Below are positions 6,576-13,437 of a stretch of 16,209 nucleotides of DNA, piece by piece; within the stretch, counting starts at the first letter, position 1; every line of letters begins with the position of its first letter. The DNA is from Betaproteobacteria bacterium (GTDB taxonomy: Bacteria > Pseudomonadota > Gammaproteobacteria > Burkholderiales > SG8-41). The notes under the pieces are model-generated. The model was given only the letters and a program-made list of their open reading frames with translations. It was not told where the DNA came from and ran no database searches. Both the position numbers and the translations under genes were made by a program. The stretch is from contig JACOVL010000061.1 in assembly GCA_016177355.1 (NCBI GenBank), positions 1-16,209 of the forward strand, read 5' to 3'.

Positions 6576-6581
6576 GCGCGC

Positions 6582-7094
6582 GTGAAAATCTGCATCGTCT
6601 CGGACAGCCACGACCGCGCCGATGCGCTCGCGCAAGCCGTATGCGAGGCGAAAGAACAAGGCGCCGCGGCGGTGATCCATTGCGGCGATCTCATCGGCGC
6701 GCACACGCTGCGGCCCGCAATGAGCGCCGGATTACCCTTGCACCTGATCCACGGCAACAACCTCGGAGACCCGGTTGCGCTCCACAACCTGTCGAGCGAA
6801 AGCGGCGGGCTGATTCGGTATCACGGCCCCGATGCGCGCATCGAGCTCGGGGGCCGGCGGATCTTCGTGGTGCACTATCCCGACTACGGCTATGCGATGG
6901 CATGCACCGGCGATTGGGACCTCGTGTGCTGCGGCCATTCGCATCTCGCGGGCATTGAACGGGTCGCGAATGTAAAGCGCGGCGAAACGTGGCTGGTGAA
7001 CCCGGGCACGGTCGCGGGACTGGCCGCGCCTGCAACCTGGGCGCTCGGCGATCTCGAGGCGATGCGTTTCGAAGTTTTTTCTATGGCGGCATAG
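6582..7094 (+). CDS. YfcE/MJ0936-type metallophosphoesterase
   Basis: Dinuclear-metal phosphodiesterase or phosphatase of the calcineurin-like fold, 170 residues, cytosolic. All seven metal ligands expected for the MJ0936/YfcE family are visible: D8 and H10 (SDSHD), D36 (HCGD), N59 (HGNN), H98 (VVHYPDYG), H119 and H121 (GHSH). The frame is open back to 6471, but the extra 37 residues are unlike the family and the domain begins at once with VKICIVSDSHD, so the GTG at 6582 is chosen. The gene lies 63 nt before aprM on the same strand; a weak hairpin and T-run lie between. Its natural substrate is unknown, and a link to APS metabolism would be speculation. Confidence 0.85.
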   Translation: MKICIVSDSHDRADALAQAVCEAKEQGAAAVIHCGDLIGAHTLRPAMSAGLPLHLIHGNNLGDPVALHNLSSESGGLIRYHGPDARIELGGRRIFVVHYPDYGYAMACTGDWDLVCCGHSHLAGIERVANVKRGETWLVNPGTVAGLAAPATWALGDLEAMRFEVFSMAA

Positions 7095-7104
7095 CCCTTT
7101 TTTT
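7081..7104 (+). terminator. Weak candidate terminator between phosphoesterase and aprM
   Basis: A short stem CTATG / CATAG with a GCGG loop overlaps the phosphoesterase stop codon and is followed by CCC and seven Ts. Five base pairs with only two G-C pairs make a weak hairpin, so partial read-through into aprM is likely if it works at all. Confidence 0.3.
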
Positions 7105-7133
7105 GCGTTCGCCTCTCCGCGCGCCCTTAAAAT
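7103..7133 (+). promoter_or_regulatory. Candidate aprMBA promoter
   Basis: TAAAAT (7128-7133) is a fair -10 box and TTGCGT (7103-7108) a weak -35, with a long 19-base spacer. It would give a leader of about 17-20 nt that contains the strong AAGGAGG Shine-Dalgarno at 7143-7149. A strongly expressed catabolic operon may rely on an activator here. Confidence 0.35.
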
Positions 7134-7157
7134 CAGCGTACCAAGGAGGGGCGGGTA

Positions 7158-7946
7158 ATGATGTTCACCGACAATCCATTTGCTGCGTTGACCGATTTAT
7201 TGCCCCCGCTCGTCATGCAGGCCTACATCGTCCTGATGACACTCGCAGTGGTCGTCGGGACGCTGTTTGACATCGTGCATAAGGGGAGCGCCAGGTATTT
7301 TTTCGACAATTGGCGGAAATCGAAGGGCAAAGGGGCCAAGCAACTTGATGGCGGCGAATGGGTGTCGCTCGCCGTCAAGACCGGCCTTGTGGACGTCCTG
7401 GCGTCCGGGGAGTTCTGCAACGCGCGGCGCCGCGTCGCCCACCTGCTGACCATGTACGGCTTCGTGCTCTACGTGATCACCACCGCCGTGATGGTGTTCT
7501 CCTACCCGACGAGCGCGACGCCGACGCCCGGCATCCTGCCGCTGCTTTGGTGGATCGGTGGCTTGATGGTTTGCCTTGGCGGATACTGGTTCTGGTTCTT
7601 CATCCGGGCGGACGTCGCCGCCGAGGGCAACTCGCCGTTCCGCATCATGCGCGCGGATCTGTTCATCCTCTCGCTTCTGGGCAGCGTAACGCTGGGCTTG
7701 ATCTGGGCCTTCCTGCAAACGAGGGCCAGTTCCGGGGCCAACGTGCTCTTTGGCTTGTACATCATCGCCACGACGGTACTGTTTGCATCGGTACCGTGGT
7801 CCAAGTTCGCTCACATGTTTTTCAAGCCCGCGGCGGCGTTCGAAAAAAGGGTTTCCTACGCGAACGGCACGAGGAGCAACCTGCCCGGCCCTGCCGACAA
7901 GCCCGAGCAGTTCGGCAGCGCTCGCGAACAACCCCGGCACTACTGA
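7158..7946 (+). CDS. aprM: APS reductase membrane protein AprM
   Basis: Integral membrane partner of dissimilatory APS reductase, thought to link AprBA to the quinone pool in sulfur oxidisers that lack QmoABC. The 262 residues contain five hydrophobic segments (about 14-37, 95-116, 125-149, 167-185 and 194-213) and a soluble basic loop at 41-93. H95 at the start of segment 2 (AHLLTMYGF) and H219 after segment 5 (PWSKFAHMFFKP) sit where NarI/QmoC-type membrane cytochromes carry haem ligands; that resemblance is my inference. The start ATG at 7158 has AAGGAGG eight bases upstream; a second ATG follows directly. aprB begins 42 nt after the stop. Identity rests on the aprB-aprA context and on recall of the family. 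Confidence 0.9.
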   Translation: MMFTDNPFAALTDLLPPLVMQAYIVLMTLAVVVGTLFDIVHKGSARYFFDNWRKSKGKGAKQLDGGEWVSLAVKTGLVDVLASGEFCNARRRVAHLLTMYGFVLYVITTAVMVFSYPTSATPTPGILPLLWWIGGLMVCLGGYWFWFFIRADVAAEGNSPFRIMRADLFILSLLGSVTLGLIWAFLQTRASSGANVLFGLYIIATTVLFASVPWSKFAHMFFKPAAAFEKRVSYANGTRSNLPGPADKPEQFGSAREQPRHY

Positions 7947-7988
7947 TCCGCCACCATCGGTTCTTCACTTCGGGAGGCAACGAAAACC

Positions 7989-8453
7989 ATGCCAACGTTC
8001 GTTTACATGACCCGGTGCGACGGTTGCGGGCACTGCGTCGATATCTGCCCGTCGGACATCATGCACATCGATAAGATCTACCGGCGCGCCTACAACATCG
8101 AGCCGAACATGTGCTGGGAGTGCTACTCCTGCGTGAAGGCCTGTCCGCAGAACGCGATCGATGTGCGCGGCTATGCCGACTTCGCCCCCCTGGGCCACAG
8201 TGTCCGGGTGCTTCGGGAAGAGGCCAAGGCGACGATTTCCTGGCGGCTCAGGTTCCGCGATGGCCGTGAGAAGAACTTCGTGTCGCCGATCCGGACGACG
8301 CCCTGGGGATCGATCAAGGGACCGGCCGAGTACGATGCGCCTCGCCTCGAGGATTTCGCCAGGCAGGAGCTCGCCCACGAACCGGAAGCGCTCAAGATCA
8401 ACGGGGGATTGCCCGCGTTGCGTCCGGATCAACTCAAGCAGGGAGTCGCCTGA
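7989..8453 (+). CDS. aprB: Adenylylsulfate (APS) reductase beta subunit, two [4Fe-4S] clusters
   Basis: Electron-transfer subunit of dissimilatory APS reductase, working in the cytoplasm against AprA. The 154 residues carry two ferredoxin-type cluster motifs: C10-x2-C13-x2-C16-x3-C20 and C42-x2-C45-x2-C48-x3-C52. W43 in CWEC corresponds to Trp48 of the Archaeoglobus fulgidus subunit, which bridges the flavin and the nearest cluster. The following stretch IDVRGYADFAPLG and the RTTPWGSIKGP segment (about 97-107) are also hallmarks, the latter leading into the C-terminal tail that wraps around AprA. GGGAGG at 7972-7977 serves as the ribosome site. The stop overlaps the aprA start by one base (TGATG), indicating coupled translation. 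Confidence 0.97.
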   Translation: MPTFVYMTRCDGCGHCVDICPSDIMHIDKIYRRAYNIEPNMCWECYSCVKACPQNAIDVRGYADFAPLGHSVRVLREEAKATISWRLRFRDGREKNFVSPIRTTPWGSIKGPAEYDAPRLEDFARQELAHEPEALKINGGLPALRPDQLKQGVA

Positions 8454-10294
8454 TGGGCCTGTTAGGAGGCAGGAAAACCGTCTACGTCGATGCGGACATC
8501 CTCGTCATCGGCGGCGGCATGGCCGGTTGCGGGGCAACCTACGAGTCCCGGTACTGGGGGCGCGACCTGAAGATCGTCTGCGTCGAAAAAGCGAACATCG
8601 AGCGCAGCGGCGCGGTCGCACAGGGTCTCTACGCCATCAACTGCTACATGGGCATGCAATGGGGCGAGAACCAGCCCGAAGACCATGTCCGCTACGCGCG
8701 CAACGACCTCATGGGCCTGGTGCGCGAGGACCTGGGCTACGACATCGCCCGGCATGTGGACTCCACGGTGCACAAGTTCGAGGAATGGGGCCTGCCGATC
8801 ATGCGGGACCCGAAGACCGGACGCTACCAGCGCGAAGGCAAGTGGCAGATCATGATCCACGGCGAAAGCTACAAGCCGATCGTCGCCGAGGCCGCCCGCA
8901 AGGCCGCGACCGAGGTCTACAACCGGATCATGGTCACCCACCTGCTGATGGACAACAAGGCCAACCGGGTCGCCGGCGCGGTCGGGTTCAACGTCCGCAC
9001 GGGCGATTTCCATGTGTTTCGCGCGAAGGCCGTCATCGTCGCCGCCGGCGGCGCGTCGCACATCTTCAAGCCGCGCGCCGTGGGCGAGGGAATGGGGCGG
9101 ACCTGGTATGCGCCCTGGAGCAGCGCGTCCGCGTACGCTTTGCCGATCCAGGTCGGCGCCAAGATGACGCAGATGGAGAACCGCATCGTCCTGACCCGTT
9201 TCAAGGACGGCTACGGCCCCGTGGGCGCCTACTTCCTCCATCTGAAGACGTACACCCAGAACGGCTATGGCGAGGAATACGAGAAGAGGTGGTACGACGA
9301 CACCAAGGCTTTGGTGGGCGACTACATCGACCGTCACCCGGTGCCGACCTGCCTGCGCAATCACGCCATCCTCAAGGAGGTCGCGGCCGGCCGCGGTCCC
9401 ATCCGCATGGTGACCAAGGAGGCGTTCCAGGACCCCCACAAGGAGACCGTCGGCTGGGAGAACTTCCTCGGCATGACGATCGGGCAAGCGGTCGTCTGGG
9501 CGGCGCAGAACATCGACCCCAAGGAGATCAATCCCGAGCTGACCACGTCCGAGCCTTACGTCATGGGCTCTCACGCCACCTGCTCCGGCGCGTGGGCGAG
9601 CGGACCGGAAGACTATGCCCCCGCAGAATACCAGTGGGGCTACAACCGCATGATGACTGTGGACGGGCTCTTCGGCGCCGGCGACACCATCGGCGGCACC
9701 GCCCACAAGTTTTCCTCAGGGTCGTTCACGGAAGGCCGGATCGCCGCCAAGGCGGCGGTCAAGTACGTGAAGGAAAAGGGCAAAGACCAGCCCCGGGTGA
9801 GCGAGCAGGAATACCGGGACCTCGAGAAGCTGATCTACCAGCCGCTGGAGAACTACCGGGTCGGCCGCAACGAGATCGTTGCCGGCACCGTGTCGCCGAG
9901 CTACCTCCTGCCGATCCACGGTCTGCAGCGCCTCGAGAAGATCATGGACGAATACGTCGGCGGCATCAGCACCAACTACATGACGAACGGCGTGCTGCTC
10001 AACCGCGGCCTCGAGTTGCTGGCCATGCTGAAGGAAGACATGAGCTGCACGGGCGCTGAAGACCTACACCAGCTTCAGCGAGCGTGGGAGCTGAACCACC
10101 GGCTTCTGGCCTCGGAGTCCGTGACCCATCACACGCTGTTCCGCGAGGAAACGCGTTGGCCGGGGTATTACTACCGGGGTGATCATATGAAGCTGGATGA
10201 TGAGAATTGGCATTGCTTCACCCTGTCCCGCTACGACCGGAATACCGGAAGCTGGGCAATGGAGAAGGCGCCGGTCTACCACATCATCGACTGA
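8453..10294 (+). CDS. aprA: Adenylylsulfate (APS) reductase alpha subunit, FAD-binding
   Basis: Catalytic flavoprotein of APS reductase; in a sulfur oxidiser it works as sulfite + AMP to APS + 2 electrons. The 613 residues start with the FAD dinucleotide motif GGGMAGCG (20-27), followed by ERSGAVAQGLYAINCYMG (50-67, the N63 region near the active site), AAGGASHIF (197-205), LTRFKDGYGPVGAY with R249, MGSHATCSG with H374, and the second flavin contact GLFGAGDTIGGTAHK (405-419). Asn, Arg and His residues in these places form the sulfite/AMP pocket in the A. fulgidus enzyme. Full length, no frameshift. AGGGAG at 8440-8445 is a good ribosome site. A terminator-like hairpin follows about 90 nt after the stop. 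Confidence 0.98.
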   Translation: MGLLGGRKTVYVDADILVIGGGMAGCGATYESRYWGRDLKIVCVEKANIERSGAVAQGLYAINCYMGMQWGENQPEDHVRYARNDLMGLVREDLGYDIARHVDSTVHKFEEWGLPIMRDPKTGRYQREGKWQIMIHGESYKPIVAEAARKAATEVYNRIMVTHLLMDNKANRVAGAVGFNVRTGDFHVFRAKAVIVAAGGASHIFKPRAVGEGMGRTWYAPWSSASAYALPIQVGAKMTQMENRIVLTRFKDGYGPVGAYFLHLKTYTQNGYGEEYEKRWYDDTKALVGDYIDRHPVPTCLRNHAILKEVAAGRGPIRMVTKEAFQDPHKETVGWENFLGMTIGQAVVWAAQNIDPKEINPELTTSEPYVMGSHATCSGAWASGPEDYAPAEYQWGYNRMMTVDGLFGAGDTIGGTAHKFSSGSFTEGRIAAKAAVKYVKEKGKDQPRVSEQEYRDLEKLIYQPLENYRVGRNEIVAGTVSPSYLLPIHGLQRLEKIMDEYVGGISTNYMTNGVLLNRGLELLAMLKEDMSCTGAEDLHQLQRAWELNHRLLASESVTHHTLFREETRWPGYYYRGDHMKLDDENWHCFTLSRYDRNTGSWAMEKAPVYHIID

Positions 10295-10371
10295 CTCGGG
10301 GGCTTCGAGTTATTGCGAACGTGACGGGTAAAGTCGTGCATCCCTTTGATCCCGTTGGCATTTTACGGGTC

Positions 10372-10436
10372 ATAAGCAAGCCCGGGCGGGCCCTTTATGG
10401 CCGGCCCGCTTTATGTTGGAATAGGCATTTGCTTAT
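10372..10436. promoter_or_regulatory. Inverted repeat flanking the aprA-lysR intergenic hairpin
   Basis: ATAAGCAA (10372-10379) and TTGCTTAT (10429-10436) are perfect 8-bp inverted copies, with the terminator-like hairpin between them. The right copy ends 15 bases before the lysR ATG, where autoregulated LysR-type regulators often bind. It may be an operator, or simply a long outer stem of the hairpin. Confidence 0.35.
10386..10413 (+). terminator. Candidate terminator after aprMBA
   Basis: Seven-pair all-GC stem GCGGGCC / GGCCCGC with a 10-base loop, followed by TTTTA. The T-tract is short, so termination may be partial and some lysR transcription could come from the apr operon. Confidence 0.5.
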
Positions 10437-10451
10437 AACAGATTCGATGTC

Positions 10452-11369
10452 ATGGCGGATCGGCGCCTGCAGGTCTTTCACGCGGTTGCGAAGCATCTCT
10501 CCTTCACCAAGGCCGCCGAAACGCTGTTCATGACGCAGCCGGCGGTGACGTTCCGGATCCGCCAGCTCGAGGAGCATTTCAATACCCGACTGTTCGACCG
10601 CGCCAACGGGCGCATCGCGCTCACGCCCGCGGGGACGCTCGCGTTCGAGTACGCGGAGCGCATCCTCGGGCTCTCGTCCGAGCTCGATACGCGCCTCAAG
10701 GAGCTGAGCGGACACGTCGCCGGACCGCTGCTCATCGGCGCCAGTACTACGATCGCGGAATTCCTGCTGCCGCAGGTGCTCGGCGAATTCAAATCGCGCT
10801 TCCCGGCGGTCATGCCGCGCCTGTTCGTCGCCAACTCGGAAGCGGTGCAGAACCGCATCATCGAGCGCAGCCTCGACCTTGGCTTCATCGAAGGCGACTC
10901 GCACCTGCCTTCGCTCGCGACCGAAGTGTGCTGCGACGACGAGCTCCAGGTGGTCTGCGCGCCCACGCATCCGCTGGCGAAGCTCCCGTCGGTGTCGCCG
11001 AATCTGCTCACCGAGCACGCCTACATCAGCCGCGAGCCGGGCTCTGGAACACGCGAGGTCGTCGATCATTACCTGGAGAAGGCGGGCGTCTCGCTGCAGG
11101 CGGTGATGGAAGCGGGCAGTCCCGAGGCACTGAAGGGCCTCGTGGCGACGGGTGTCGGCTTCGCGATCATGTCGCGGGCGACGGTGGTGCTCGAGATGCG
11201 CCTCGGACGCGTGGTCCAGATCCCGCTCTTGCCGCGGCTCGACCGCCACTTCTCGGTGGTTTACCCCAAGGAGAGGATCCACTCGAAGCTGGTCAACAGC
11301 TTCGTCGATTTCGCCAAGGAACGCATGGCGGCGATGCAGGCCGCCGCCGACCATGCGGCGGCGAGGTAG
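10452..11369 (+). CDS. LysR-family transcriptional regulator, CysL/YeiE/CbbR-like
   Basis: Probable regulator of the neighbouring sulfur-oxidation genes. The 305 residues have the LysR winged helix-turn-helix (1-60: VFHAVAKHLSFTKAAETLFM, TQPAVTFRIRQLEEHF, LFDR, TPAG), a linker helix, and the two-lobed effector domain (about 91-295). In the effector domain GASTTIAEFLLP (96-107) and REPGSGTR (194-201) line the ligand cleft; the latter motif is typical of the CbbR/CysL/YeiE branch, members of which act in carbon fixation or sulfite and sulfur metabolism. The effector here is unknown; sulfite, APS or AMP are guesses. It follows aprA after 157 nt and is convergent with sat. The ATG at 10452 has no clear Shine-Dalgarno, but the N-terminus is exactly as expected. 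Confidence 0.92.
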   Translation: MADRRLQVFHAVAKHLSFTKAAETLFMTQPAVTFRIRQLEEHFNTRLFDRANGRIALTPAGTLAFEYAERILGLSSELDTRLKELSGHVAGPLLIGASTTIAEFLLPQVLGEFKSRFPAVMPRLFVANSEAVQNRIIERSLDLGFIEGDSHLPSLATEVCCDDELQVVCAPTHPLAKLPSVSPNLLTEHAYISREPGSGTREVVDHYLEKAGVSLQAVMEAGSPEALKGLVATGVGFAIMSRATVVLEMRLGRVVQIPLLPRLDRHFSVVYPKERIHSKLVNSFVDFAKERMAAMQAAADHAAAR

Positions 11370-11405
11370 CCGCGGCGAAGCGCGTTATTCCTGGCGCTCG
11401 CCCTG

Positions 11406-12623
11406 TCAACGCGCGGAATGGCCGGACAGCTTGACCTCGACCTTTTCGCCGGCCGCGAGCCCCGCGTAGTACTCGCGCAGGATCTCCAGCACCTCGGGCC
11501 GGCTGAACTCGGCCGGCACGATATCGCCCTCCGAAAGCCACTTCCTTAACTTCGTGCCCGAGACCAGCAGCCGCTCCCTGTCCTCGTGCGGGCACGTCCG
11601 CCCGGAGGCCATGCCGCCGCACCGGTAGCACCAGAAAGTCCAGTCGATCTTGAGCGGCTCGATCTCGAGCGAACCCTGCGGAATCTCGTCGAAGATCCGG
11701 TGGGCATCGAACGGCCCATAGTAGCTGCCCACGCCCGCGTGGTCGCGGCCCACCAGCAGGTGCGAGCAGCCGTAGTTCTGGCGGAACAGCGCGTGCAGCA
11801 ATGCTTCCCGCGGCCCGGCGTAGCGCATATCGAGGGGATAGCCCGCCTGGACCACGGTCGCCGGCCGGAAGTAGCCATCAATCAGAGCCGCGATCGCGCG
11901 GGTGCGCACTTCGGCGGGGATATCGCCAGACTTGAGGTTGCCGAGCAGCGAATGCACGAGCACCCCGTCGCATACCTCGATCGCCACCTTGACGAGGTAC
12001 TCGTGCGAACGGTGCATCGGGTTGCGCGTCTGGAACGCCGCGACGCGCGACCAACCGAGCCTCTCGAACTCGGCTCGTGTTTCTGCAGGCGTCATGAACA
12101 GCGCCCCATAGCGCGCCTTGAAGCCGCCGTCGGACAGCACCTTGACCGGGCCGGCGAGGTTAACGTCGCCCTGGGCCATCACCATCCTCACGCCCGGATG
12201 CTCGAGGTCGGTGGTCCTGAACACCGACATGCACTCGTGCGCCTTATCGATACGGTATTTCTCGGTGACGCGCAGCACCGCGAGGATTTCGCCACCTTCC
12301 GGATCGACGAGCGCAACCTCGGCGCCGGCCTTTATCGACTCGGCGGCAGAATCGCCGGTCGAAAGCGTTATCGGAATCGGCCAGAACAGCCCGCCCGCGG
12401 TGCGGCAGCCATCGCACACGCCTTCCCAGTCGGCGCGGGTCATGAAACCCCCGAGCGGCGTGAAGCCGCCGATGCCGAGCATGATGAGATCGCCCCGCTC
12501 GCGCGAGGAAATCGTGAGCTTCGGGAGCGACTGCGCGCGGCGGCACTCCACCGCCAGTTCTTTTCCCTCGAGCAGCAGGGGCCGCAATTCACCGCCCCCG
12601 TGGGGCTGCACCAGTCTTTCCAC
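11406..12623 (-). CDS. sat: ATP sulfurylase (sulfate adenylyltransferase), dissimilatory homo-oligomeric type
   Basis: Converts APS + PPi to ATP + sulfate in the oxidising direction, conserving energy after APS reductase; cytosolic. The 405 residues carry the active-site motif QTRNPMHR (198-205), GYPLDMRYAGPREALLHA (261-278) and GRDHAGVGSYYGPFDA (292-307). C332, C335, C344 and H346 form a probable zinc site as in several bacterial Sat enzymes. It lacks the C-terminal APS-kinase-like domain of fungal forms and is unrelated to the assimilatory CysDN pair. The start is a GTG with AGGAAGG at 12636-12642; no nearby in-frame ATG would keep the conserved N-terminus. It is convergent with lysR (36-base gap) and divergent from lemA, so it has its own promoter. 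Confidence 0.97.
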   Translation of the reverse strand: MERLVQPHGGGELRPLLLEGKELAVECRRAQSLPKLTISSRERGDLIMLGIGGFTPLGGFMTRADWEGVCDGCRTAGGLFWPIPITLSTGDSAAESIKAGAEVALVDPEGGEILAVLRVTEKYRIDKAHECMSVFRTTDLEHPGVRMVMAQGDVNLAGPVKVLSDGGFKARYGALFMTPAETRAEFERLGWSRVAAFQTRNPMHRSHEYLVKVAIEVCDGVLVHSLLGNLKSGDIPAEVRTRAIAALIDGYFRPATVVQAGYPLDMRYAGPREALLHALFRQNYGCSHLLVGRDHAGVGSYYGPFDAHRIFDEIPQGSLEIEPLKIDWTFWCYRCGGMASGRTCPHEDRERLLVSGTKLRKWLSEGDIVPAEFSRPEVLEILREYYAGLAAGEKVEVKLSGHSAR

Positions 12624-12700
12624 GAGCTTACGAATCCTTCCTCAAGGGATGAGCCGGGGCGGGCATTTGCGCATATACGGCATGGATAAGGGCGAAATCT

Positions 12701-12729
12701 CTTATACCGTGGCATCCGCCCGCGATCAA
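12701..12729 (-). promoter_or_regulatory. Candidate sat promoter
   Basis: On the minus strand TTGATC (12724-12729) and TATAAG (12701-12706) stand exactly 17 bases apart and match the -35 and -10 consensus at four and five of six positions. The leader would be about 70 nt. A short inverted repeat ATAAG-N10-CTTAT (12686-12705) covers the -10 box and the probable start site, as expected for an operator. Confidence 0.5.
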
Positions 12730-12792
12730 GGCTGGACAAAATCGCGATCCCGATGGATGTGCCGCAGCCGGCTGCAGCTGCCATGCCGCTGG

Positions 12793-12798
12793 TATAGT
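12793..12798 (+). promoter_or_regulatory. Candidate -10 box for lemA
   Basis: TATAGT (five of six matches) lies 36 nt before the lemA ATG in a GC-rich gap. No -35 is recognisable. The 9-mer CGGCTGCAG occurs on both sides of it (12769-12777 and 12801-12809), 32 bases apart; the left copy overlaps a perfect 12-bp palindrome GCAGCCGGCTGC (12764-12775). Confidence 0.45.
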
Positions 12799-12834
12799 AT
12801 CGGCTGCAGTCCGTCGCACTCAAGGGGAGGCGCC

Positions 12835-13410
12835 ATGGAGATAGCAACCATCATCGTGCTCGGCATGCTGCTGGTCACGGCCGCCTATTTCGTGATGATC
12901 TACAACAACCTGGTGCAGGTCAAGCACAACGTCACCAAGGCCTGGGCCAACATCGACGTGCTCCTCAAGCAGCGCCACGACGAGCTGCCCAAGCTGGTCG
13001 AGACCTGCAAGCAGTACATGAAATTCGAGCAGGACACGCTGACCAAGGTGATGGAGGCGCGCTCCAGGGTGTTCACGGCGCGCGAGCAGCAGAACATCGG
13101 CGCGCTGGGCCAGGCCGAGGGCGCGCTGCGCGCCACTCTCGGCAGCCTGTTCGCGCTGGCCGAGGCCTACCCCGACCTCAAGACCAACCAGAGCTTCCAG
13201 CAGCTGCAGGCCCGCATCTCCAGCCTGGAGAACGCGATCTCCGACCGGCGCGAGTTCTACAACGAGTCGGTCAACGTCAACAACGTGCGCGTCGAACAGT
13301 TTCCCGACACCGTCGTCGCCAGCATGTTCAAATTCAAGCCGTTCCAGCTGCTCGAATTCCAAGCCGAGGAAAAGGCCGACGTGGACGTGAAGAAGCTGTT
13401 CGGCACCTGA
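12835..13410 (+). CDS. lemA: LemA family protein
   Basis: Membrane-anchored helical protein of 191 residues, outside-facing in most models; its function is unknown. It has an N-terminal transmembrane helix (about 4-22), then YNNLVQVKHNVTKAWANIDVLL (23-44, the conserved LemA start), QRHDELPKLVE, and the closing YNESVNVNN (142-150) and FPDTVVASMFKF (156-167). All typical LemA features are present. The ATG at 12835 is set by GGGGAGG at 12824-12830, although the same frame is open far upstream. It is followed 27 nt later by the GIDE-like gene, a pairing that suggests a shared membrane function. Confidence 0.95.
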   Translation: MEIATIIVLGMLLVTAAYFVMIYNNLVQVKHNVTKAWANIDVLLKQRHDELPKLVETCKQYMKFEQDTLTKVMEARSRVFTAREQQNIGALGQAEGALRATLGSLFALAEAYPDLKTNQSFQQLQARISSLENAISDRREFYNESVNVNNVRVEQFPDTVVASMFKFKPFQLLEFQAEEKADVDVKKLFGT

Positions 13411-13437
13411 AACGCACACCGCCGGTAAGGCGTCGCC

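Noticed and set aside
6471..6581. N-terminal extension of the phosphoesterase
   Set aside because: The extra 37 residues do not resemble the family, and the fold starts at the GTG at 6582 just after a -10-like box.
8161..10059. 632-codon plus-strand open frame overlapping aprB and aprA
   Set aside because: It is the +2 frame of aprA, Arg-rich without motifs, while aprA itself has full flavin and active-site motifs.
10395..11354. 319-codon minus-strand frame opposite lysR
   Set aside because: It is antisense to a complete LysR protein and has only Arg/His/Glu-rich low-complexity sequence.
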